From assembly GCA_023664445.1 (NCBI GenBank), contig JAMPFN010000007.1:1-64000 (forward strand): a stretch of 64,000 nt of DNA, in the 5' to 3' direction. How positions within the stretch are numbered: the first letter of the stretch is position 1; every line of letters begins with the position of its first letter. Both the position numbers and the translations under genes were made by a program. The notes beneath the pieces are model-generated. The model was not told where the DNA came from and ran no database searches. It saw nothing but the letters and a program-made list of their open reading frames with translations. This stretch comes from Clostridium sp. GTDB taxonomy: Bacteria > Bacillota > Clostridia > Oscillospirales > Ruminococcaceae. Of this stretch, positions 8,604 through 15,701 are shown in pieces.

Positions 8604-9444
8604 GGTCTTCCTCCGTCAATAAATTCCATTTTCCAAAATCAAGCTTTACAATATTTGCCGCAGGCGTCTGATCCGCTTTATCCGGAATCCTATGATAATC
8701 TCCATAAAGCCAATGAAGATACTCGTCATATCCGCATGGCACAGGCAGCAAATTACCGTCAAGAGGGATCTTTACCGAGCTTTCAAGCCATTTTTCAGGA
8801 AACGCGCCTCTTTTCAGATGCTTTCCCATTCCGTCATACAAATAGCAGTGATCTTTTTTTCCAAAATATCTTTTATATATTGAATCCTGCCATTTTTCCA
8901 ATATTTTTATCGGAAATAATGCGGAAATTATACTTTTCCAGCCCTTTTTGATTTTGGGTATCGCCATGCTTTCCCATTTTCGGAAAACAAGTGAATTTAT
9001 AACTACAGTTTCAATGACGTGAAGCTTCTGAGCAAGCTTTCCGTTAGCTGTTTTGTCATGGCAAAAGATATCAACGAATATTCCTTGATGAGAGGACGGA
9101 AAATGAGATGAAAATTCCGTTGCCATAACAGTATTGTTAAGTCTTACACGAACATATGGTCTGTGACTATGCGGATCGGTCTTATGATTCTGAATAAAGA
9201 AATCCGTTCGAAGCTCGTATTCGGCTAATACGCAGAATTTATCATAATCTTCACGCTTCATCATAAGATCGGCATCATCGTCCCAAGGAAGCAGTTTTCC
9301 CTCTCTTACAGCGCCGAGCAAAGTACCTCCGCCAAGGAAATACGTTATGCCGTTTTTTTCACAGATTCTATCTACTTCAAGAATGATCTTCATAAGACAG
9401 CTGTGCAATTGATCAAGTTTTTTTCTATCCCAGACAATACTCAA
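8593..9444 (-). CDS. licD: LicD family phosphotransferase
   Basis: LicD/fukutin-type enzyme of 283 residues. These transfer phosphocholine or other phospho-substituents to surface glycans. The family motif GGGTLLGAVREGKLLPWDDD is present near residues 38-57, with the DDD metal-binding group. The start is TTG at 9444, with GGAG about 10 bases upstream. I see no choline kinase, cytidylyltransferase or choline transporter in the operon, so phosphocholine is not assured; a polyol phosphate made by the neighbouring enzymes is equally possible. Confidence 0.9.
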   Translation of the reverse strand: MSIVWDRKKLDQLHSCLMKIILEVDRICEKNGITYFLGGGTLLGAVREGKLLPWDDDADLMMKREDYDKFCVLAEYELRTDFFIQNHKTDPHSHRPYVRVRLNNTVMATEFSSHFPSSHQGIFVDIFCHDKTANGKLAQKLHVIETVVINSLVFRKWESMAIPKIKKGWKSIISALFPIKILEKWQDSIYKRYFGKKDHCYLYDGMGKHLKRGAFPEKWLESSVKIPLDGNLLPVPCGYDEYLHWLYGDYHRIPDKADQTPAANIVKLDFGKWNLLTEEDHEQ

Positions 9445-9451
9445 TTTGGGT

Positions 9452-10576
9452 TTACTCCTTTATGTCAAGATAATTCAAAATTCGTTCAGTTGCATTTCCG
9501 TCACACATTTTCATATATTTATCTCTGAATTCGGCGATCCGCAGCTTATCCGATGTCTTATATATCTCTATGACATTCTCCGCAAGCATATCGCCGTTTT
9601 GCACTATTTTTCCGGGGATCTCTTCAAGCGAAATATAAAGTCCCCTTGTTTCTTCAAATTCTTCTCTGTCGGGTACATATAATACCATGGGCAAATCCAC
9701 AAGAACAGCGTCAAATATAACGGACGAATAATCCGTTATCAGAACGTCGGCTACGGGCAGCAGCTGTTCTGTTGACATTTTACATGCCCTCTCCTCCATT
9801 TTATTTTCAATATGAGGGTGAAATTTTGTTATTACGATCCATTCATCGCCAAGCTCTTTTTCCATTTTTTTGACGTATTCCTCCCCTGTTATCTCAGGAG
9901 CGGAAGATTTTCCTCTGAATGTAGGAGCCCACACGGCTATCTTTTTATTATCGGAATCCGGATAAAGCGTCTTAAACATTCGTCTGCATTCGTCAATATA
10001 GCTTTTTCTGAAAAAAATATCCGTTCTGCTAAGCCCAAGGGCTCTGACTACTCCCTCCGGCTGTTTCATTGCCCTGTTATAAACCGGAATACAGCACTCG
10101 GCGCTTACTGTCAGCAGCGTATAATTTTTGAACACATTGCTTTTATAGAATCCGAGTATATCATCGGGCGTGTCGTAAGCGTATTTCTTCAGAATACCGC
10201 CTGCGTGCCAAAGCTGAATGACTTCCGTTTCGGGTCTTTTATCGCATGAGGCAACAGGCAGAAAATTATCGCATATAAATACATATTTTGCTGCTGCGTA
10301 CAATTTCATAAATGTTATGACCGCATTAAATGTTTCAAACAAAGAATGCGTTTGATAATTACAGAAACATTCTTTGATATCATAATCGGTATTCTTCAAA
10401 GCTCTGTATATTTCCCGCATGCTATACGGAAGCTCGTCCTTGTGCGCGTCGGCAAAAACTATTGATCTCGGATCAACGGGCTTTCTTGCGTACCATTTAT
10501 ATATAAACGGAAAAACACAATTCTGAAGCGCGTTCTTGATTACCTGCCTTAAAATGAATGAAAAATTTTTTTTCAT
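9452..10576 (-). CDS. CDP-glycerol-type glycerophosphotransferase (TagB-like)
   Basis: 374-residue single-domain member of the CDP-glycerol glycerophosphotransferase family. Motifs are IQLWHAGGILKKYAYD (the family's WHG-like site), APTFRG, TKFHPH and LITDYSSVIFDAVL. At this size it fits a primase-type enzyme that adds the first polyol phosphate, with the 875-residue enzyme as polymerase. The start has GGGAG eight bases upstream. It lies between the cytidylyltransferase and licD. Confidence 0.88.
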   Translation of the reverse strand: MKKNFSFILRQVIKNALQNCVFPFIYKWYARKPVDPRSIVFADAHKDELPYSMREIYRALKNTDYDIKECFCNYQTHSLFETFNAVITFMKLYAAAKYVFICDNFLPVASCDKRPETEVIQLWHAGGILKKYAYDTPDDILGFYKSNVFKNYTLLTVSAECCIPVYNRAMKQPEGVVRALGLSRTDIFFRKSYIDECRRMFKTLYPDSDNKKIAVWAPTFRGKSSAPEITGEEYVKKMEKELGDEWIVITKFHPHIENKMEERACKMSTEQLLPVADVLITDYSSVIFDAVLVDLPMVLYVPDREEFEETRGLYISLEEIPGKIVQNGDMLAENVIEIYKTSDKLRIAEFRDKYMKMCDGNATERILNYLDIKE

Positions 10577-10592
10577 TTAACGATCTCCCGAT

Positions 10593-11324
10593 CTATTCGT
10601 TATCAAAGCCGTATATCTGAGAGTTTTCCTTTGCGTCAAGCATTGCTCTCATGATATAGAAATCATCGGGTGTGGTTATTTTTATATTTTCCTTAGGACC
10701 GTCTATGAGATACATTTTATATCCGTAATACTGAAGCATTGTACAAGAATCAATGAAAGAATCTATACCCTCGGATATAGCTTTTCTGTGCGCGCCGATA
10801 ATATCCTCAAGCCAAAAGCTTTGCGGCGCTCTCGCAAGACGTGATAATCGCCGTTCCGGTATATAATCAATAGAATTATCCTCCCTTACTACCATGATAG
10901 TTTCCTGAACAGGCACACAGGTTATCGCGGAGTCATGCTTCTTTACGGATTCTATATTGTCATTTATAGTTTTCTGCGTGATTAGCGGTCTTACGCCGTC
11001 ATGTATCATAACAATGCTCTTTTCGCCGTTTGCGGCGCGTTCGGCAGCGCAAAGTCCGTTATAGATCGAACCCTGACCCGTTGCTCCTCCGGCAACGACC
11101 TCTTTTACCTTCTTGATAGAATATTTATCTATAAGACCGTTAAGATACGGTATCCAGCTTTCAATGCACGAAATAACAATAGCGTCGACCTGTTCATTTG
11201 CCTCGAACAGCTCGAGCGTATGTATTATTATCGGTTTTCCATGCATTTCAAGAAACTGCTTCGGCTTTGATTTACTTTGCATTCTCGAACCTACGCCTCC
11301 CGCAAAAATAACTGCAATATTCAT
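10593..11324 (-). CDS. IspD/TarI-type cytidylyltransferase
   Basis: 243-residue nucleotidyltransferase that makes a CDP-activated alcohol from CTP. The N-terminus MNIAVIFAGGVGSRM has the nucleotide loop, followed by the KPKQFLEMHGKPIIIHTL motif; IHDGVRPL and IKITTPDD are conserved later. The IspD fold also occurs in TarI (ribitol-5-phosphate). Its place between polyol-phosphate transferases and an SDR favours a role in the surface polymer over isoprenoids. I chose ATG 11324, with AAGGA 11-12 bases upstream; longer frames starting up to 11357 add an unconserved stretch. The exact substrate is open. Confidence 0.85.
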   Translation of the reverse strand: MNIAVIFAGGVGSRMQSKSKPKQFLEMHGKPIIIHTLELFEANEQVDAIVISCIESWIPYLNGLIDKYSIKKVKEVVAGGATGQGSIYNGLCAAERAANGEKSIVMIHDGVRPLITQKTINDNIESVKKHDSAITCVPVQETIMVVREDNSIDYIPERRLSRLARAPQSFWLEDIIGAHRKAISEGIDSFIDSCTMLQYYGYKMYLIDGPKENIKITTPDDFYIMRAMLDAKENSQIYGFDNE

Positions 11325-11353
11325 GATATACATATTTCCTTTCATTATTGAAT

Positions 11354-12448
11354 TCAAACTCCTGTATGCTTCATGCTTTCTATCATTCTGCGGTATGCCT
11401 CTTCAAGACCGACAGAAGGACTCCAGCCAAGCGAGCGCATTTTCTTTGAGGAAAGCTTCATTTTGGTATCCACCGCATATCCGAACGTATTGCTTTCGGG
11501 AATATCAAATACGACCTCTATACTGCCTCCGGCAATTTTGTCGGCAACCATTTTTGCCATATCCGCAATAGTAGTATGCGTATCTTCATTTGAAATATTA
11601 TACGCCTGAGCGTTTTCTCCCTTTATCAATAACAGAATCAGAGCTTCAACTGTATCTCTTGTATAGCAGTAATTGCCTTCCGAAAGCCCTTTTGTATGAA
11701 GAACAATATTTTCGCCTTTCATAGCGCTTCTCGCAAATTGAGCGAAAACACGGTTTTCCCCCGGCAGTATACCTGCGCCGAATGTCTGTGAAAGTCTTGC
11801 GATCTTAACCGGAACTCCATATTCGCTGTTATACGCAGCACACATATTTTCACACATACGCTTGCTTTCGGGATAATTGCTTCTCACCGCCAGCGGATCG
11901 ATATATCCAAGCTTGTCCTCTGTTATAAGCGGACTTATTCCGCCTTCGGGATCGAATTTTCCATAAGTTTCCATTGAAGAAACATATATGACCCCTTTGG
12001 AATTCTTTTCCTTTGCAAGCTCAAGAATATTTAATGTTCCGTTCAAAGAAGTCGATATAGTTTCAACAGGCATTGAAACCATAGTTTTAGAAGCGGTTAC
12101 AGACGCCGTATGGATAATATAATCAACTGCGGTATCTTCGCTTATATAATCGGAAAACGGCTTCGTAACATCTCCGATAACAAGCTTTATGTCCTCCCTT
12201 TCAATAAGCTCACCGAAAATAGCCTTAGCCTTTTCAGCGCTTCTTACCATAGCGAGTATTGTAATTCCGGCATTGCTGACTCTATTGCAGCATGCGATCG
12301 CCCTGACAAGCTGCGAGCCGACAAGTCCGGTAGCGCCTGTGATTAAGATGTTAGAATTTTTCAGTTTGTCTGTCGGCAGACCCTTTGCCGCTAAAATCTC
12401 GAGATCTTCCTGCAATACAGGATCGTTCGGACTTTCTTTAATAATCAT
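11354..12448 (-). CDS. NAD(P)-dependent epimerase/dehydratase (extended SDR)
   Basis: 364-residue extended short-chain dehydrogenase. It has the Rossmann motif TGATGLVGSQL, a VSSMETYGK serine region and the catalytic YPESK. Family members act on nucleotide sugars or reduce sugar-phosphate derivatives. It lies directly before the cytidylyltransferase. In Haemophilus Bcs1 a cytidylyltransferase is fused to a reductase to make CDP-ribitol, so this pair could make a CDP-polyol from a keto-sugar phosphate; that is inference. I chose ATG 12448, which has GGAG six bases upstream; ATG 12460 overlaps the previous stop without a binding site. Confidence 0.82.
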   Translation of the reverse strand: MIIKESPNDPVLQEDLEILAAKGLPTDKLKNSNILITGATGLVGSQLVRAIACCNRVSNAGITILAMVRSAEKAKAIFGELIEREDIKLVIGDVTKPFSDYISEDTAVDYIIHTASVTASKTMVSMPVETISTSLNGTLNILELAKEKNSKGVIYVSSMETYGKFDPEGGISPLITEDKLGYIDPLAVRSNYPESKRMCENMCAAYNSEYGVPVKIARLSQTFGAGILPGENRVFAQFARSAMKGENIVLHTKGLSEGNYCYTRDTVEALILLLIKGENAQAYNISNEDTHTTIADMAKMVADKIAGGSIEVVFDIPESNTFGYAVDTKMKLSSKKMRSLGWSPSVGLEEAYRRMIESMKHTGV

Positions 12449-12459
12449 AGCTTTCTCCA

Positions 12460-13197
12460 TTATTTTATCATTTCTGAATATTTTTGGGCAACATCTTCAA
12501 TATCGCCGAATTCAACAAGCGTTCCTTTTTTCAGAATTATCGCCTTATTGCAGATTTTTTTTACTTGTTCGAGCGAATGTGATACAAATAAAACAGTAAC
12601 GCCCGAATCAAACATATCTATAATTTTCTTTTCGCTTTTCTTTTTGAACTTTGCGTCGCCTACGGAAAGTACTTCGTCAAGTATCAGAATATCCGGATCG
12701 ACTATCGAAGCTATCGCAAATCCGAGTCTTGCTTTCATTCCCGACGAATAATTTTTTAAAGGCACGTTGATAAAGTCGCCAAGCTCCGAAAACTCGATTA
12801 TTTCATCTATGCGTTCATCTATAAACTTTTTGCAGTAGCCCAAAACAGCGCCGTAAAGATAAATATTTTCTATTCCCGTATACTGCATGTCAAAGCCTGC
12901 GCCAAGCTCTATCATGGGCGCAAGCACGCCTTTTTTCGTAATGCTTCCCTCTGTCGGACGAAAAACTCCTGCAATTACTTTAAGAAGCGTACTTTTACCG
13001 GCGCCGTTAAGCCCGAGTATTCCAAGACGATCACCCTTGTTAAGAGTAAAATTAATGTTTTTAAGCGCCCAAAATTCATTGTAATGAAGTTCTTTTTTTA
13101 TAAGCTTTATAACATAATCCTTCATGCTGTCTACCTTTTCCTTGCTAAGGTTGAACTTCATTGAAATGTTTTCGACTTTTAATATTTCTTCACTCAT
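12460..13197 (-). CDS. tagH: polysaccharide/teichoic acid ABC exporter ATPase (TagH-like)
   Basis: 245-residue ATP-binding subunit of a polymer exporter. Walker A is GLNGAGKS, the signature is YSSGMKARL and Walker B is ILILDE, followed by the H-loop FVSHS. It lacks the long C-terminal extension of Bacillus TagH and is nearer the short KpsT/RfbE type. It is preceded by the ABC-2 permease gene and should work with it to move the finished polymer across the membrane. Confidence 0.9.
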   Translation of the reverse strand: MSEEILKVENISMKFNLSKEKVDSMKDYVIKLIKKELHYNEFWALKNINFTLNKGDRLGILGLNGAGKSTLLKVIAGVFRPTEGSITKKGVLAPMIELGAGFDMQYTGIENIYLYGAVLGYCKKFIDERIDEIIEFSELGDFINVPLKNYSSGMKARLGFAIASIVDPDILILDEVLSVGDAKFKKKSEKKIIDMFDSGVTVLFVSHSLEQVKKICNKAIILKKGTLVEFGDIEDVAQKYSEMIK

Positions 13198-13210
13198 GCA
13201 TCATTCCGCC

Positions 13211-13990
13211 TTATATATAAAGAATAAACTTGTCTTGCTTTTTCACAAAAAAATATGAACCTGCCAATATTGAAACTACTGAAAATACAAATGAATACAA
13301 CATAAGACGCATATCCATAGGCTGTCCGAAAACTGCGCTCCTGAGATTTGATATTACGGCGTATACCGGATTGAATTTCAGTATAAAAGCAAATTTGCTG
13401 TCAAGTATCTTCTTAGGCTCATAAAATATCGCGGACATGTACATTATAAGCATTGTACCAACATTCCACAAATATTCCATATCCCTGAAAAAAACTCCGA
13501 CGGTTGCAAGTATCATGCCGCATCCGATAGTCAAAAGAAGCAGATTTACAAGCGGAATAAATATCTGTAACAAATATATAGTGGGTCTGATCTTGAAAAT
13601 GAGCATCGTTCCGGCAAGAACAATAAGCGATATCAGGAAAATAATATACCTGAAAAGCATCGCCGAAAGCGGAAACAGATACTTCGGAACATAAACTTTT
13701 TTTATCATTCCCTGATTTGCAACAATTGATTTCAGCGCCGACGTTGTTCCCTGTGAAAAATAGCTGAACAAAAGCCTTCCCGTAAGAATATAAACAGGCC
13801 ATGTCGGATCGTTGCTTTTTCCCAAAAGCGTTCCGAAAACTATCGAAAGAATGATAGTCGTAAGAATAGGCTCAAGAAGCGACCATAATATGCCAAGATA
13901 TGAGTGTCTGTATTTTAATCTTATTCCTTTTTTTATAAGCTCGACCAATAAAAAGCGATAATCCCAAAATTGTTCTTTTAATACCTTCAT
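13211..13990 (-). CDS. tagG: polysaccharide/teichoic acid ABC exporter permease (TagG-like, ABC-2)
   Basis: 259-residue ABC-2 type membrane protein with about six membrane segments. The N-terminal IKLKYRHSYLGILWSLLEP-like stretch (here RLKYRHSYLGILWSLLEP) is a hallmark of the TagG/KpsM/RfbA permeases. Its partner ATPase follows after 13 bases. The binding site before ATG 13990 is weak (GAGAG). It acts in the cytoplasmic membrane. Confidence 0.92.
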   Translation of the reverse strand: MKVLKEQFWDYRFLLVELIKKGIRLKYRHSYLGILWSLLEPILTTIILSIVFGTLLGKSNDPTWPVYILTGRLLFSYFSQGTTSALKSIVANQGMIKKVYVPKYLFPLSAMLFRYIIFLISLIVLAGTMLIFKIRPTIYLLQIFIPLVNLLLLTIGCGMILATVGVFFRDMEYLWNVGTMLIMYMSAIFYEPKKILDSKFAFILKFNPVYAVISNLRSAVFGQPMDMRLMLYSFVFSVVSILAGSYFFVKKQDKFILYI

Positions 13991-14041
13991 GTTTTCTCTC
14001 TTTCATTTGTTGTCTTTGTTTAAGAAGCTTTTCATATGAGA

Positions 14042-14806
14042 TCAACTTCTGATATAATGTTTTATAACTCCGCTCACCGCATAAAAACAAAAGTACCAAA
14101 GAGCTTTAAGCCTGCCGATACCCGCGTATCTCAGCGAATTATAATGCATTTTTGCGGATCTGAATTTATTTTCAGTTTTTGCGCCCTCAGAACGCCGGTA
14201 TTTTAAAAGCGGTTCGTTTATACCGCATGCGTTTCCATACTTTTTTAATATCATAAGCCATGTAATGTAATCCTCATGACATTCGTCATGCCCCATTGGA
14301 AATTCCTTTGCGATCTCGGTTTTTACAAGAACGGACGAACAGTTTATACAGTTGCCGTAAAGAAGTCTGCGGTAAGAGATAACTTCATGTATTCCCACAA
14401 TGTGCCCCGTAAGCGTACCGTCATTGTTTGCAAATTCTCTTCCCGTGCTGCAAAGGATTGCATTATTCTTTTTCATGATCTCAAGCTGCTTTGAAAGCTT
14501 GCCGCAAGACCACCAATCGTCGCTGTCAAGAAACGCGACATATTCGGCTTTAGCGCGGCTTACTCCGATATTTCGGCTTACCGCGACGCCCTGATTTCTT
14601 TTATTGAAGATAAGCTCAATATTTATATTATCCGATGAAAGCTCAGCTTTGCATTTTTTCATAATATCGGGCGTTTCATCAGCAGAAGCATCGTCAATTA
14701 TAATGATCTCAAGCGGAACATTCTGCAAAACTGCCGATTCTACCGCTGTTTTAAGCGTTTTTGCGCAATTATACGCAGGGATCACAACAGATACGTCAGG
14801 CATCAT
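14042..14806 (-). CDS. glycosyltransferase family 2
   Basis: 254-residue GT2 enzyme, first gene of the surface-polymer operon. VSVVIPAYNCAKTL, IIIDDASADETP and FLDSDDWW give the GT-A fold and the DSD metal site; HEDYITWL resembles the ED base motif near residue 180. There is no clear membrane anchor. I chose ATG 14806, nine bases after GGGAG; an ATG at 14812 is only three bases away from it. It probably adds a linkage or branch sugar. Confidence 0.85.
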   Translation of the reverse strand: MMPDVSVVIPAYNCAKTLKTAVESAVLQNVPLEIIIIDDASADETPDIMKKCKAELSSDNINIELIFNKRNQGVAVSRNIGVSRAKAEYVAFLDSDDWWSCGKLSKQLEIMKKNNAILCSTGREFANNDGTLTGHIVGIHEVISYRRLLYGNCINCSSVLVKTEIAKEFPMGHDECHEDYITWLMILKKYGNACGINEPLLKYRRSEGAKTENKFRSAKMHYNSLRYAGIGRLKALWYFCFYAVSGVIKHYIRS

Positions 14807-14885
14807 TGGCATATACTCCCGTTATCTATGGAAATCAGACTTGTCAATATAATAAATCATGCGATATGCACGTTCATTCCAAAGA

Positions 14886-14966
14886 AAATCAATTTTTGAG
14901 AAACTTGTGGGGGACTCTGTCACCCTTGGCAAAAATAAAAAATGCCTCAAAATTCTAAAATTGATT
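14886..14966. repeat. family C short derivative, about 81 bp
   Basis: It begins AATCAATTTTTGAGAAACTT and closes with an inverted, diverged copy ending AAAATTGATT. The left 35 bases match the ends of the long family C element at 43502-43946, so this is an internally deleted copy. It lies just upstream of the surface-polymer operon. Confidence 0.7.
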
Positions 14967-15041
14967 TCCGTGGTCAAGAATGCTTTACTAATTATACCAT
15001 ATATTCGGCATTTTGGCAAGTATTTATCAGGAAAATTGATT

Positions 15042-15332
15042 TTAGTGAAGAAAATTCGCCTTAAATATAACATATCCCCATACGGCTGCGTGCAGGACTA
15101 TTGACATCGGAACAAGTATACAGAATTTCGGATGTTTTGTTTTATGCCTGAAAAGCTTCATTGCAGCAAAAGCTCCTATACATCCTCCCGCAAATGAAAC
15201 CGTCAGCAATGCCGTCTCGGATATGCGCCAGCGGTGTTTGACAGCCTTTAGCTTATCCGCATAGTACAAGATAAAAGCGATCATATTTACGGCAGCATAA
15301 TAAATCAAAGCTATGAGCCAAAAGTATTTCAT
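15042..15332 (-). CDS. DUF1294 membrane protein
   Basis: 96-residue integral membrane protein matching DUF1294: an N-terminal hydrophobic segment, YYADKLKA, FAGGCIGAFAAM and RHKTKHPKF before a last hydrophobic segment. The function of the family is unknown. GGAGGGG precedes ATG 15332. It stands alone between the polymer operon and the manganese riboswitch. Confidence 0.88.
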   Translation of the reverse strand: MKYFWLIALIYYAAVNMIAFILYYADKLKAVKHRWRISETALLTVSFAGGCIGAFAAMKLFRHKTKHPKFCILVPMSIVLHAAVWGYVIFKANFLH

Positions 15333-15449
15333 TTAATTACCCCTCCCCTTGTTATTGTAAAATTATTCAAATACGACAATAAAAAAACTGACATTTTCTA
15401 CAATTATAACATTTTATAAAATATATGTCAATTTTTTCAGATAATCCTA

Positions 15450-15478
15450 TTGACAATATTAAAAAAATATTGTAATAT
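15450..15478 (+). promoter_or_regulatory. sigma-A promoter of the riboswitch/ATPase unit
   Basis: TTGACA (15450-15455), a 17-base spacer and TAATAT (15473-15478). The expected start, near 15485, falls at the 5' edge of the riboswitch. Confidence 0.75.
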
Positions 15479-15485
15479 ATAAATG

Positions 15486-15585
15486 CAATAAAAGGGAGTA
15501 GCCGGCGGTATTATCCGTTTATACTGCGTCAGTACACGATCGGGCATATCGATCCGCATTATATCTAAACGGCAAGACTTTTGTT
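15486..15585 (+). promoter_or_regulatory. manganese riboswitch (yybP-ykoY family)
   Basis: The GGGAGTAGCC block (15494-15503) and ACGGCAAGACTTT (15568-15580) are the conserved marks of the yybP-ykoY aptamer. Stem P1 can form between CAATAAAAG (15486-15494) and CTTTTGTTG (15577-15585). The 3' side of P1 is also the 5' arm of the terminator below, so ligand-bound P1 should prevent termination: an ON switch. The downstream gene is a P-type cation ATPase, a known target class of this riboswitch. Confidence 0.88.
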
Positions 15586-15637
15586 GGAATCATTTGCTGT
15601 ATATTTTTTTTCAGATGATTTCAACAAAAGTCTTTTT
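15573..15637 (+). terminator. riboswitch-controlled intrinsic terminator
   Basis: AAGACTTTTGTTGGAATCAT (15573-15592) pairs over all 20 positions, with one G-U, with the arm at 15614-15633 and runs into T residues. It overlaps the aptamer's P1 by nine bases (15577-15585), so the two structures exclude each other. A half family A end (AAAGGCAACACCGC) follows at about 15651. Confidence 0.88.
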
Positions 15638-15701
15638 TATTGCCCATAATAAAGGCAACACCGCATAAAGCCATTACCTGAAATAAAAAGGAGAAAAAAG
15701 C

